DNA of 64,000 nucleotides, taken from assembly GCA_036877525.1 (NCBI GenBank), contig JAZGTH010000107.1, positions 551,001-615,000 of the forward strand. The letters are read 5' to 3'. The notes beneath the pieces are model-generated. The model did no database searches, was not told the DNA's origin, and was given only the letters and a program-made list of their open reading frames with translations. Positions 24,139 through 38,300 of this stretch are shown here, piece by piece (position 1 is the stretch's first letter; each line of letters opens with the position of its first letter). The stretch comes from Chromobotia macracanthus. Taxonomy: Eukaryota; Chordata; Actinopteri; Cypriniformes; Botiidae. The translations under genes were made by a program, and so were the position numbers.

Positions 24139-27100
24139 TGCATCTTTCACCTTATGACTTAAAACAAAAAGACAAAAAAAAACAACATACAAACCCGTGA
24201 CCTCAATGTGGAGTAGTTAATCATAATCATATGACCATATATATATTATATATGAAAAAATCAAATGGCACTAGTTAGACTTTTCTTCACTTACAAAAAC
24301 AAAAAAAAAAACAATGCGGGGTCACCCTGTGGAAACAAGTTACGTTTTTTTCTGCACATATGTCCACTTTGTTTTAGCCCAAAACATATCAGTTTGAATA
24401 CTTGAATCATGCAGGCCAATTCTATAATGTGAAAGGATGTATTTACACTTCCAGGTAGTGCTCTTCATACAGAAAAAAGCTTCAGTTGAGCTCATCTGTT
24501 TATTCATCATGTTTATATTTGAATTCCAATTCTTTTTTGTTTTATTTGCATTTTGTTTGCTGACAATGTTGGAGTTTGAGCTTTTTTTAACTTTGCACTG
24601 AATGTGGTTTTTCTCAGTATAATCTGCAATATGGAGGGAGCCGACAGTTCCAGTGTAGTTGTTTACTCAAGGATGTTCTTAAAGTGTGCGCTCTACTATG
24701 CCTTGATGTACGCCTACCTTATTGTGGTATTGTGGAGTTTGAGATCAAGATATAAATGCTGACTTAGGATTATTTGATGATATTACAGAAATAAGTATTG
24801 CACCAATTTTGTTTTAAAAACTAAAGAATTTAGCTCTGCAGTGTAAAAAAAAAACTGTAGCCACAGCTGTGACTTGCAAACCCAACCTGCAAGCCAGGGG
24901 GAACAGCACTTTCAAAATAGGCTTTCAATTTTGATTTGGAGGCATCACATTGTGCCCTCTTGTTTACAAAACTTTTTGAGGGGGAAGTATGGTCATTCTT
25001 CCTTTATTTTAAATGGAAAAATTACAAAAAGCATAAAGAATAAAAAATATAAAAAAGTATAAAATACAAAAATACAAAAAAAGAAGAAAAGTACAAAAAT
25101 GTTAAAAAAAAAATCTTGAGGATGAAGACGAAGCTTTCTATCTCTGGGAATACTGATCAGTGTTTGGCCATGTCATTGGTTTTATCTATTCCTCTTGTCT
25201 GCTAAATAACCAGCATGGTTCTCAGGAAATATAGCCAGTTTTCCCCCATAGAAACTCCTTGTAGGAAAATCCAACTTTTAGCACTGAAACTACTTATAGC
25301 TCTGTAAGTTTTTCTCTGCCAAATAACTGCTTTAAGCTGGAGACATTCTACATACTGCTTTTTCAAATATGCTGTCTTTTTATTAATGAGTGGATATGGT
25401 TTGCTGAATCACTATCTAGTCCTTGTTCCCCATTTCCCACTGAGTGGCTCAATGTTTTCGCGTTGTGACTGTCGAAGTAACTGTCAAATGTCATAAGAAA
25501 AAGCAGAAATCTGTAACTATGCATACTGTAGCCTATATGTCGGCCTACAGAATCGCTTTTTCTTTGTCTGAAGTAATGTTTTATACGTTTCGGTAATTTT
25601 GCGTATACGTTTTCCTCATCGCCAGAGCTGGTGTTAAAGAAAATCTTGTTTGGTTATTTTAACAGTGCAAAAGTCGTCCACATTTCATTGCCTTGATACA
25701 AATTGTGTCCGAAGATGCAACAAGTCAAGTGGCTTTTAACTGTTTACAAATAGAAAATGATTGTAATGTGTACAGTTTGGTTGTGTTAATCTGAAGTTCC
25801 TTACAATATTAATAAATCAATGTTTTGGCTGCTCATTACATTTTATTTTTTGTTTTGGTTTTGTTTGGGGTTTTTTTCCTGTATCCTTTCCTCAAAGCTG
25901 GTTTGTCATTGAAAATGGCTTGCCTCTGTACTTGTGGCCAAGGAAGGCTGGATCAGAGGTGAATGTAATCTATTGCTGGTAGTTTAAATACATGCATTTT
26001 AGTAATGTGCATAGATTTACAGACTATTTACCTTTTTTTGTACTATATTATAGGTGCACAAATTATAAAGTCTCTTTAAAGAGCGAGAGGGAGAGAAAGA
26101 CGTCAGCATTAGGCTAAGCCATGGACCTTAATATTTGATTAAGCTGTTTTTCTCCATTTAATTTTATTTGAGAAATAGATCTTGCTTGGTGTGTTATCCA
26201 TATTTAACTACTCGAAAGCATAGTACAAAACTCTGAGTATTACTCTTTATGGTTGTGTGCCAGTATTGAACCATTTTAAGTAACTGCTATACCAAATATA
26301 CTTCAATCAAAGGATTTGTTTACTTAATTCCAGACCTGGCTTATCTAATTTAGTTTGACACATTTTAAGTGGAACATTAAAAAAAACAGGTTGTCTTGGA
26401 GAGAAAATACATTATGAAAGCCGAAAAGTTTATTTTAGGAATTGCACTTGGTGTACATAACGAACTAAAAATGTTGTACTGTATTTGTTTTGGAGGCAGA
26501 GAGTAGCTTTGGAGAACTGGATGTCTTGGTTGGAGAACTTTGCCTTTTGTTTATCTCTTATTCTTCATGTACATTGGCTATATACTCTGAGCGTGATATA
26601 GCGTTTGTGTGTGTTTGTGCCTGCATGCTAGAGTGGTCCACCCCATTCCTGCGCATCAGGAGCCCTAGTATTCTCCTCTTGTATAGGCTACTAATGCAGT
26701 CTGTCTTGGGGACATATAACTGCAGGTTATCACTGATTAGTTTGCCGTGACTATTTACTCCCTTAATGTGGATTTATCTCAGTCTTTGTGCTTTTTTGAG
26801 TTACATGTTTGTCTATGTTAGTTATTGCCTGGATTTTTGGCGCTGAGCTTTAACAATGATTCTGAATAGGTTCTTCCTTGCTGTTTTAGCAAATGTGCTA
26901 TTTTTTCTATTCTTTGTGACCTTGCGTTCTGAAGTGAGCTTAAAGCATAGGGAAAAGCCATTGGCACCCAGTTTATTTCCACTTTTAATTGTTCATTTGT
27001 TTTCTTTTTCTTTTATCCCCCCTTTTCCTTTTTATTTTCGTTTTATGTATGTGCAGCTGTTTGGTGTTAAACTGTCATGCTGAGACATTTTGATAATTCA

Positions 27101-28300
27101 CTGTCATGCCAAATTCTGGAGTAGGGGAAGGAAAGGGACTTGTTCTTTTGTAAAAGCTGGACAATGTATATGCTTCAAATGTCACTTGCAAAATGGATGT
27201 TTTGAGGATATTCATGAGCAATGTACAATCCCCATTTTTATAGCCAGGTAAAAGTAGAGAAAAAAATGACTTGGCCTCATTCTACTTTTGTACTGAAAAT
27301 GTCATTGTTTTCTGATTTATCCTGTGAGCAAATATACTCATGTCTTTTAAATGGTTCCTACTGTTGAACAATGTGCTAAGGCAATTGACTTAACAAACTG
27401 TGAGTAATGCTGTCATGTCATTATAAACCCAAAAAGCTTTAGTAAAACCAGCACAAGAAACGGATGAACGCGAGTTTAATTCTAACCTTCCACCATGGAG
27501 AAATTCTAAGAAAGTCTATGCAGTGTTGGGTGAGGCTTCCATGTCTGTCTTTGCTTAAAATCCCAGTCATGTTAGGGGTGGGATTTAAAAAAGAAGATTC
27601 CTGTAATGTGCCATGATTGAAATTGATTTTATTTTTGTCATAAAATTTGGCCAGTTGTAGCAAATGGAGGGTTGCATTAACATTTCCTCTTTCACAGCAC
27701 TCCTCACAGAACAGGCTGTGAAATGGCAAATTCACAACTTTAACATTTCTAGATTTGTCAAGAAATAGTTTGCTCACATGTAACCTATATGCACACTGCT
27801 TTGGTAGACTGTTTGAAAATTAATAAAAAATAAACATCAATAAGATTACTTTAATGAGCAGGAAGTTTTTTTCAGTGTCTTCCTGGGGTCATCTTAGAAT
27901 TTTAACTTGGGGAACTGCACTTTTTGAAGGACAATCCTTTATTTGTATTGGTAACAATTGACACAAGGTTTAGTCTAACAATACATGGTAGATACTCATG
28001 TGTAGTGATGAATGTTTCCTGTAATGCTGTTTTTTTTCTCTCTGTTGCTTGGTTTTTATTTTTAGTTCCCTTAAGTGCATATGTAACGAGGTAGTTGAGG
28101 TAGTAAAGTAGTTTTTAGATCTTTTGTTGGCTGTACTTGTAGACTGTATAACTGTTTGTAAAGTCCTGATCTTGATATCAAAATACAAAGCTGTATAACT
28201 TGGGTACAACCCGCAATAAAGCCTAACAGTGACATGGTGTGATTTTTTTTTTTAACTTGACAAACTGTATAAGAATCAATAAATTTGAAAAGCTCTCCAT
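24139..28300 (+). other. tnrc6a: tnrc6a 3'UTR with several poly(A) signals
   Basis: No coding gene is visible in this AT-rich stretch after the stop codon, and it is treated as 3'UTR. Candidate plus-strand AATAAA signals occur at 25811, near 27822-27832, at 28215 and at 28278. This suggests alternative ends giving UTRs of roughly 1.7 to 4.1 kb. An A-rich segment at about 25020-25110 could prime oligo-dT artefacts. UTR extent is inferred only from the absence of genes and the signals. Confidence 0.5.
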
Positions 28301-28940
28301 GCATGCTACAATCTGCTTTATTATTTCTGCCATGATTTTTAATGCAAAAGAACACTAGAAATGCAGTTGTATATTTCCAGAACCAACCAGTCTTTCAGAT
28401 GAATTTTAATGTGTTTGCCTCTGGGAAACTCCATAGACTTCATTCTCTTTCTAACTAAAATATCATTTAAATGCACATGGATCTTACATGTTCAAATATT
28501 CCCTGTTGCTGTATGGGCTGGTGACAGACTGAAGATTTTAAAGGAATTTTGGAGGGGTTTAGAATGCTGATGACCCAAATCATATTGGCAGCCTCAAAGC
28601 TATTTTATGCACCAGAATGGTGGGCTTTATGTTGAGATCATATGACCAACTTTACTCTTTACTATTATTGGATATTTTATATTGCAGAATAAATCATGGA
28701 TAAGTGTGATAGTGGCAGGATTACTTAAATCTCATGTGATTCTTCATGCAGGTGTCAGTATAATCTTGTTCTCCCACTTCAAACTTAAGTTAATATCACA
28801 ATGTCAAGCCACTCAGATAAATGGAGCAATGGTAAAATCATTAAAGCATTTACATTTTCTGCGTGCAATTCGACAACTTCCAACTGTGCACAATCTGAGA
28901 TAAGTGAAGGTTTTATAAGGAAAAAAATCCCACTGCAGCT
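28301..28940. other. Spacer between tnrc6a and ndufab1 3' ends
   Basis: No open frame of note and no recognised repeat. A minus-strand AATAAA (TTTATT near 28317) could be a distal end for ndufab1, which would bring the two convergent genes within a few tens of bases of each other. Confidence 0.4.
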
Positions 28941-29059
28941 TTAAGGTTCTGCAATAATATTATCAAGTCGCACTGACCTTGAAAATAGGCTGCAGTAAAA
29001 CTCCTCACCCACAAGAGGGACTAGCGACATCTCGTGTGGCATGAAAACAGTGCAGTCAA

Positions 29060-29258
29060 TTACTGTTTGTCTTGGATTTATTTTCAGCTCAAGCTCACAA
29101 GAGTTTATAGTGACATTTTCATTAAATACAACAGTACACATGACAAGGCAGTTGATTCCATACATACAAGACAAAAAATAGTATGCCAGAAACTGAAGAC
29201 TGCCCAGATACAGCTGATCCGTGTCCATATTGTTTAATGCAGACTCAATCCTCTGGAC
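29060..29258 (-). other. ndufab1: ndufab1 3'UTR exon
   Basis: After the stop codon in the last coding exon, a donor (ATATG/gtaag, minus strand, 29353 downwards) and an acceptor (ttttcag ending at 29259) suggest an intron in the 3'UTR. A minus-strand AATAAA (TTTATT at 29077-29082) gives a plausible end near 29060. The stop lies close to the donor, so the transcript need not be a target of nonsense-mediated decay. Confidence 0.45.
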
Positions 29259-29366
29259 CTGAAAAATAAAAGGGAAAAAACATCAGACATCAAGTATATC
29301 TAAGACATTAACATAAGACATTAGTCTATACTTAAAGGACTGTACACGCTTACCATATGCCATGCT

Positions 29367-30696
29367 TTATTCACACACATCTTTTTTATCTGCTATGTAC
29401 TGTACGATCTCCGCAGGAGTCATAAGCTTCTCCGCCTCTGCATCTGGAATCTCAAATCCTGTGAATAGATAAATGTTTTTGAGCACCATCAATAAAATGT
29501 TGATCTGCTTCAGATAAGCATTGTAAATTAAGCTTTCATTCAAAGCTTTTGAATGTCTCAATATTTGTTAAACAGAAACAAGGCAATTAAATACAACTAC
29601 CTTACAAAGACAGAACAGTGAAATAACGTGACTTTGTAACCCTTGTTTTTTCACAAGTATTCGAAATAGAGGACAAACCAATACTAACCAAACTCATCTT
29701 CCATAGCCATTATAATTTCCACCTGGTCCAAGCTGTCCAGTCCCAAATCTTTCATGAAATGAGACGATGCTTGAAGCTTGGGGGAAATAAATAATGTAAG
29801 AAATCAATGCTACAAGAACAGCAAATGTATAAATACTTGTATCAATGCAAATAAAGCAATCATTCTAGTTGTGTATACATAGAACTGCATATAGTCATGC
29901 TCCAGTTTTCAGTGTTTGGTAAGATACGAACCATGCAATGTTGCAGTAAAAGTATCCCTCACCTTCTCAGGGCTGATTTTGTCATACAGTTTAAGGACGT
30001 ACATGACACGGTCCTGAATGCTCTCTAATGTGAGGGGTGGAAGATCACCGTAATGCCGACACAGCTGAACAGATGGACCTGAAACCTAAACACACCACAC
30101 AAAATTCATTCTCAATGATAATATTTCACAATTAATAACAGGTTAAAGTATAACAAAAGATGCAGAACGACTTGACTGTTAGGATAAACAAAGTGTATGC
30201 ATAAGCTAAGTGGCTGTAATGTGGCATTGTTTTAACCTTGAGAGTAAAGTTAATAAGTTAATAACACAGTATCAAAAACAGCCTGGTACAATTGTTTAGT
30301 ACCATACATAATATCCATGCTATTGATTTAAGTCTTAAGGTCACAGCCTTAAAAAACAACTATAAGAATGTAAAAGATGAATGTTTTCACTGACACTACA
30401 TAAACTTTTGAAGTACAGTGGCCAACTCTCATGCACGAATAGATCTACAGGAAAGACACAGGTAGGTCAATCATAATCCAGCACTAGTAGGCCAGACAAA
30501 CACTGTCCATCTTCAGAAAGCTCACCCGCACTAGTTCAGTCCACCTTGTCCGCTGATCGCATGCAGTGACAGAGAGCGCGCGTGCATTCGACACGAAAGA
30601 CGCACAGACGGATCTCGCGTGCACATTTCCCTCATTTAACCTTGCAGATGCGCGAGCGACGGAGCGCACGCAGAGTGCAAGCGCACGAGACGCCAT
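29367..30696 (-). CDS. ndufab1: Mitochondrial acyl carrier protein, complex I subunit
   Basis: Coding exons in transcript order are 30526-30696, 29963-30085, 29689-29776 and 29367-29458. They total 474 bases (157 aa), against about 156 in human. The product carries acyl chains on 4'-phosphopantetheine for mitochondrial fatty acid and lipoate synthesis, is part of respiratory complex I, and partners LYR-motif proteins. Residues 1 to about 60 are rich in Ala, Arg and Ser with few acids, a typical matrix-targeting presequence. The mature domain runs from about 75 to 157 with the GLDSLDQVEIIM motif. Ser113 is the expected phosphopantetheine site. The end reads YIADKKDVCE. An ATG six codons upstream (30712-30714, MHCGTN) is in frame. 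I prefer the MASR start, which matches mammals. Zebrafish has two copies (a and b) and I cannot say which this is. Confidence 0.95.
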
Positions 30697-31282
30697 GTTT
30701 GTCCCACAATGCACTGGACGTTTGACGTACGCATGCGCAATTTCTTTATCGAGCGTGTAACAACGTTATTCTTTAAAACGGTTACTTATTCGGCTAAGCG
30801 AAATATTTAACGAGTTGAATTACATTATACGTTTTTGAGGATGCTGAATACTGTATATCTGTGATCGACGTTAGTTTAACTTTTATTTTGAAAAATGTCC
30901 CCAAGTTACCTATTGGGTGTCAGTGATCTATGAAAATGTATTTAATGTGCGCTGATATTTAGAAACAGCAAGTTATTAAACTACGCTTGCACAACTAATG
31001 TTTACTCTAATGATGAAGATTTGGTTGGCGCTTCTACCACGAGTAGCGTGAAGCTCAACGGAAAGCTGAATAACGCATCTCCTCCAGCATGCGTGCTGCT
31101 ATAAACCCGACAACAGAACAGTTAATGCTGCATACAAAACTATACGATTAAAGGATAGCGCGTATCTACTGTATTTTGATCAGGTATCAAAACAGTCTTT
31201 AGTCGTCAGATTATTATAACGGTGAGAAATCAGTCAACAAATATTGTCAACTTGAAAAATGACCTTTTTTGTTTTGCAATAG
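30697..31282. promoter_or_regulatory. Bidirectional ndufab1 / rpusd1 promoter with rpusd1 exon 1
   Basis: The two start codons are 595 bases apart and diverge. Near ndufab1 is CCCACAATGCA, like half of a ZNF143 site. It is followed by a CRE-like TGACGTAC and an NRF1-like CGCATGCGC (about 30720-30745), fitting a nuclear-encoded mitochondrial gene. On the rpusd1 side, a donor AACG/gtgaga at 31221 and the acceptor ttttgcaatag ending at 31282 indicate a non-coding first exon ending at 31221. Factor binding is inference from motifs. Confidence 0.55.
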
Positions 31283-31291
31283 AGCGTGATC

Positions 31292-32764
31292 ATGGAGCCT
31301 GCGAGTCTGGAGAATCTGTGTGTTTTGTACCACAGTGCAAACTATATTGTTGTCAACAAACACTGGGACATCCGCATTGACAGCAAAATGTGGTATGAGA
31401 AGCAGACTGTTCAGAGTCAGCTGAAGTATCGCTTTCCAGAGCTTGTAGATCCTGGCACCTTCTATGGCTTCAGGTCTTTTTCTGAAGTTACTATACAGTG
31501 AGCTTCCACACTGAATAATTTCAGTGATAAGTAGTTTATATGTCTGTTTATATTTTCTTTTTGTAGGTTTTGTCATCAGTTGGATTTCTCTACAAGTGGA
31601 GCTTTGTGTGTAGCACTGAACAAGGCTGCAGCAGGGCATGCATACCGCTGTTTTAAAGAGAGGCTTGTCACCAAAGCTTACCTTGCCCTGGTACTGTGGG
31701 TTTCAGTGTCTTGCAAAAATAGTTTATTTTTATTTAAAAACCTATAGTATTTGTTCAATTTTCCTTGCAGGTCCGTGGCATTGTGGCTGAGGAAAGAATG
31801 ACTCTAGACTTTGCAATTGGCAAGAACACAACAGAGGGCAAGACCCATATGATGTGCATTGAAGGAACTGAAGGTCAATATCCTTTATTATAGACATTTT
31901 AGCTAAGTTTACTCAAAATAAACATCATATTGTCATTTACTTAACCTCATAAGGTAAGTTCCAAACCCTCATGTCTTCTTTTCTGTGGAACAAAAGAGTA
32001 ATTTCAAAATTGTTGAGTCTTCAAAGACTGTTAATCCTTTTCTATGGAATGACAGTGAAGAGTGACTAATTTGGGTTGAGTACACAGTATGAAATCATTT
32101 ACCATTTAGCTATACTGTTTAAAAAGGACATAAATGCATTTATGCACTTGTTTCCTCTTGTGTGTGGTAGGATGTGAGAATCCCAAGTCCTGCCAGACAG
32201 AACTTACAGTTTTAGAGCATGGCGCATATGAAGGAGATCCAGTCACAAAAGTGCTTTTGCAGCCTCTGACGGGTATCAGATTTAGACTTCAATATACAAA
32301 ATAAAAGTACAAAAGGAATACAGATGAAACACATTGATGTATAAAATAAATTGATGTTGTACACTTAAGTCTGCAAATGCTTTACAGGACGGACACACCA
32401 GCTCAGAGTCCACTGTAGTGCTATTGGTCATCCCATAGTGGGAGACTACACCTACAGTCTACACACCGATAACACTCCTTATCGCATGATGTTGCATGCC
32501 TACTTCCTTCATATTCCACTAGAGAATGAACTAATCCAGGTCGTAGCCTCAGATCCCTTTCTGCCCAGCCTGGACTCTAAATGGGTACCACAAAGATGTG
32601 TGAACACTCTGGATGACCTACTGAAGAACATTATAATGAAGCCAGAAGCTGAGATGAAACAGAGCCAAGAAGAACCAGATTCGGTGAATAGGAGCAGTCT
32701 AGTGGAGAGTGAGGAACACAAAGCTCAGTGTCAGGAGTGGCTATGCCAGTGGAATCTTGACTGA
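31292..32764 (+). CDS. rpusd1: RNA pseudouridylate synthase domain-containing protein 1
   Basis: Exons are 31292-31473, 31567-31690, 31771-31873, 32171-32272 and 32388-32764. They total 888 bases (295 aa), against about 312 in human, with the difference in the variable C-terminal tail. The product belongs to the RluA-type pseudouridine synthases, which isomerise uridine in RNA. The in vivo substrate of RPUSD1 is not well established. Visible features are the KHWDIRIDS N-terminal strand, then HQLDFSTSGA, the family motif with catalytic Asp67, followed by LNKAAAGHAYRCFKERLVTK, GRTHQLRVHCSAIGHPIVGD (the conserved substrate-binding segment) and a YRMMLHAYFLHIP strand. The C-terminal 80 residues are acidic and poorly conserved. 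ATG 31292 is chosen for homology to MEPGS in mammals. An in-frame ATG lies two codons upstream. Confidence 0.94.
31913..32100. mobile_element. Degenerate cyprinid-type DNA transposon fragment
   Basis: Inside rpusd1 intron 3, the run around tcatttacttaacctcat, with ttccaaaccctcatgtctt and tctgtggaacaaaag, resembles a very common non-autonomous element I know from zebrafish and carp DNA (tcatttactcaccctcatgt). Only the left part is clear. The right half is diverged. No coding capacity. Confidence 0.5.
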
Positions 32765-33510
32765 GGAAACTCTGTCTTGAGAAACTTCTGGTTTGCCAGT
32801 ACACTACTGATGTGACAATGATTCCCCAGCTCTGCAGGGTAAAACACTAATATTTACCCTCTTCATATAAGGGCAGCTTGTAGCCAGTGCACCTCAAAAA
32901 CATTTACTTTCCAGTGCTCCAAGTGGAATGTTTATAAGTGGTATTATTCATTGTATGAAAAGGAACTTGTATCAGTCAGACTTTTATGCTTTTAAACCTA
33001 TTGACATTTTAAGTATTTTTTTAATGATTTTTTAAATGTTTTGTGTTGTTGGAGTATATCATGGAGCCTAAAAGTCTAACTGCTTTTTGCATTTTTAAGT
33101 TATAAAAGTTATATATGGAAGGATGGGCTTTTAATTTCTATACTTAAATTATATGCAGCATATTTTTAGATTACACATTTATTGCGTCAACAAAAAGACA
33201 GTGGTTCAAACAATCCCTACCTCAAAAGAATTGTAATATACAGCCTTGAATAATGAAGTGTGTAAGTGAATGAGTCTCCTGCAGTGTATTTTGTTGCATG
33301 TCATCCTGGTACTGTTATGTATTTGAAAGCATACTAAAGAGGTCCCTCAAAATGTTACTTATGATCCCTTAAAAAAACTTAGTACATATTACACATTGAT
33401 AAACATTTATTAACAACTATTATAATCAGTTGTTGCAAAGTAAAAACCTTTAGTGTTGCAGACATGGTAAAGCTAAGCATTTTAATAAATAAAGGCCCTT
33501 CAGTCTATCA
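32765..33510 (+). other. rpusd1: rpusd1 3'UTR
   Basis: The non-coding stretch after the stop ends at overlapping AATAAA signals (33484 and 33488). It overlaps the likely 3' end of dctn5 on the other strand (minus AATAAA at 33406-33411). Confidence 0.55.
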
Positions 33511-33907
33511 GCTGATCATTGAGTCTTGTGATATTTTTCCCAGGCATTCAAACAAGACTACTGTGTGTACCAGCATGAGACAAGATCTATTAACAGAGAT
33601 CTACACAATCTGACATTAAATGCAAGTACAGTACGATATGGTGCGTGTCTAATTCAAATACACATACAATATTTTTGTTTTTTTGTATTAATACAAATAC
33701 AAATTTCTATGTTAGTCATCAATAGGGATTTTTACTGCAAGTAGGTACAGCTGTGCATAAAAACAAAAATGATGGTATTGAAAACATGGTACTTTGTTGT
33801 TCATGTTTTATAACTGGAACCTAAAGCAAATGATTGTGGGGGAAAGTCCATTAGTGCCTTTGGTCCCAAAAAAATGTCTGAGAGAGAAACAAAACTGTAG
33901 TTTAGTC

Positions 33908-35172
<1,265 letters not shown>

Positions 35173-35300
35173 GTCTGCACAATTTTATTGTTTTGTTGGC
35201 GAGGCTCTTCACATGAGCAGAAAGTGTCAACCGCTCCCTCGCTGTTTCCGCTTCCGGTTAGTGTCAAGCTACTGCTTGTGGCAGAGCGGTAAAGCAAAAT
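35173..35300 (-). promoter_or_regulatory. dctn5: dctn5 promoter region
   Basis: An ETS-type CTTCCGG lies at 35251-35257, about 80 bases upstream of the dctn5 ATG in minus orientation. No TATA box. This is typical of housekeeping promoters. The call is by motif and position only. Confidence 0.4.
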
Positions 35301-38300
35301 GCAAATGTTTATTTCATGATTGTCATAATTTCATGATTATAAATGGTATATTATAACTATGAAAATTTCTTTTACATCCCAAAACGTACATATAGCTAAC
35401 CTGCCAAACGCCATTACACCACAAGATGACGCTGTCATGTCGTTTCGCAGTTTATATATGCTGAACGATCTGTGTGTACAGAGCTGTGCTTCATTAATCC
35501 ATATTTGCGTCAATTGATGGTCTTTGGACCATCGAGAAGAGCACTCTGTTAAAGGGTTATCAAAATGCGTGAAAGGTTAGTATGCACTACACACTGCACT
35601 ATAAATATAAATGAGCATTGCTAACTTCACAAAATGTTTTGGGTGTCCTCCTTTTTCCTCTGGTCATCACAACTAATACAGAGAAGCAATGTCACATTTC
35701 ATCTTAGGTTCTCTAACAATATTCCTAGTTGTCCCCTATGAAGACAGCCTTGTTTGTATGCACTGTGTTTTTTAGCATCTACTACAGGTTGTGTCAAATC
35801 AGATCTTTTTGTATGGACTGCTAATATCTGCTGTTCAGCTTTGTCATTATTCAGTTTTATTATATAACAAACTCTGTCCAGTTAGAATAACCTCTGCAGT
35901 TTTATAGGGAATGCACAACCCCCTCACCTGGACTAAAATTACTGCCCAAAAATGGACTGTTGTGTAAGACTGTTCTGTAATCCTTTGCTGACCACATCTG
36001 TCAGGTTAAAATTCTCTGATAGTTATACAATACCAGAGATCAGTTATAACATCATAAATGTAAAGGTCACATAGCTATTGGCTAATTTAATCATCAAGGT
36101 ACTTTTGCCCAGGTACGTTTTTAACTATAGATCTACTTTGGAATATGAGCACTACAAAGCGTTATACTACACTACATGTTCTATTCACTATGTGAAAACA
36201 AGCAACTGTTTATATCTCCAAGCGTATGTTTTCTTTCCATTCATCTCATGGAGCTGTTCTTTGATTTAAACATAAGCAAGACTTAACAGACTTATAAAAC
36301 AGACTCAAATATCTTCAGGGTTTTGTTTTAATCAGTGGGTATTTAGATTTGTGAGTGTCATTCTTGAACTTTCCATGACCAAATCTGTCAGTTTATCCTG
36401 TGTTGTGCAGAGATTACTTTTTAGTTTTTGTCAGGACTTTAAAAGCAAAGTGTTTTCATACATCAGCTGAATCATGCTTCACTTAGCAGTGAAGTTCTCA
36501 GTGCTGGCTGAGTTAAAAATAGTTCAGGGGTCATAATGTGTGGAGAATGTGGTTTTAGGTACTTTGTGTGTGTGTGTGTGTGTGTATAAGCATGCGGATT
36601 CTTGTCATCATTCTACAGTATAGTGATGGGTAAAAGCTATAGGTTTTAGGGCCAGGGTTTAGGGCTTTATATAATGCATACAGCCTCCATGTCTGTGGGT
36701 GAATCTGTTCAGAAGAGCCGATGCAGCCAAACTTAGGACTACATCAAGTGCTGGTGTGTCGAGATGATTTGTTCTGCCTGTGCTTAGTGAGACAAGGAGA
36801 TGTGGAGGCACTGTTTGCACATCCCCTTTCTCTCTGTACTTCAATTGTTATTTCTTTTGCTCACTCCCTTTTTCTCTCAATCCATAAAGAAATCCTGATT
36901 CAGAGTGTGTAGGTTTTGTCTCTATTGAGTTGTTATGCAATGTTTACTGTTTTGGGAAAATGCTAGCTAATGCTGTTCTCTTTGCAACCAAACCATATGT
37001 ATTGAGTCACATAATTACTTAGGGGTAGTGCCAGATGATATGGGTATTTAGCATGGCGTGCTTGCTCTGTGTTCAGGTCAAGATGATACGTAAATGTTAT
37101 TTAAATATACAATATTTATGGATTTATTTGCTATATTATTAAAACAAATAGTAGAATATTATACAATGTCAATTATATCTAAAACATTTTATACAAAAGT
37201 TGGAGCAGAACGTCAAAATGCTTCTGTACCAGCACCTGGTACGTGTTTCTGTGTTCACACAAAAATATATTGTATTACTATTTTTCTTTTGTAAATATAC
37301 AATTAAATGTTTTTAGCAACACTTTCTATTCTGAGGCCTATGATAGATGTTAGCTATGTGAAAAATGGGTCTGTGGCAATGCATATTGTATGTAAACTCA
37401 ATAGCAAAGAAAAGTCACCTGAGCAAGCAATTTAGAACTTAGAACTTCAGTATTCCAGAACCCTTTCATCATCCCTAATTTACTATTAGCCATGTCCAAC
37501 CATTTTAGTATTTCTATTATATTGAAAACATTCTTTATTTAATTATTTATTAGTCACATTTAACACAGAGGTGGCAGTGATGTTAAACATGCCTTTGTTT
37601 CTGAAAAACAATGGACACCTATGAGGTTTTTTAGCAGTGTGTGTCCTGTCCTTGCTTTGGTGCTCCACAGCGAGGTGACCTGATTTCCAGGTGCTGAGGG
37701 AGAGGCCTTTCTCAGTGGAGGTTAAGGCAGCCCATTTGAGTCAGACTCTTTACCTGCTTCATTTATAAGCACCGTCACACTGACTGTCCCTTTCCTGTTG
37801 TAACATCACTTCACAGTTTAAAGGAATTCTTGTGCTCCTCCAAGACAGGATGGCATTTATATGTGCTTATAAGTTTATATTTATGCTTCCTCAAAAACGG
37901 TAAGATGAACAGTAGTAAAAATGCGATTCTTGTTTTAATTATTTACTGCCCCATTTTAATAACTGTGCAACAGATATTTAGATATATTCCACATGACCGT
38001 TTAAAAAATTACTGTAATGTACAGAATTATCCTGTTCAAATGTTTACATTTCATTGGGTTTTATTATGATGTGTTGCCTCACTGAGTTTCAATGATTGCT
38101 TTCAGCCTTTTGTGATTGTCCTTTAATTGTTCTATTAAAAAAACTGCAGATGCCATAAATATTACCAAGAGTTACATAATTATATTACACAGGCAGTTAC
38201 ATTTTATAATCCAAACTCCAGATTTGGAAAATGATGACATTGTGGTAACATGGAAGCTCTGACATCAGGTATTGGTTATAACAGTGCACGCTGTGCTCAA

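Noticed and set aside
29008..29024. CTCF-like CCACAAGAGGGAC
   Set aside because: Mismatches at key consensus positions. Too weak to call by eye.
31872..31890. Possible U12 (AT-AC) donor ATATCCTTT in rpusd1 intron 3
   Set aside because: It matches the minor-spliceosome consensus, but using it breaks the frame. The U2 donor GAAG/gtcaat four bases upstream joins to exon 4 in phase and restores GCEN.
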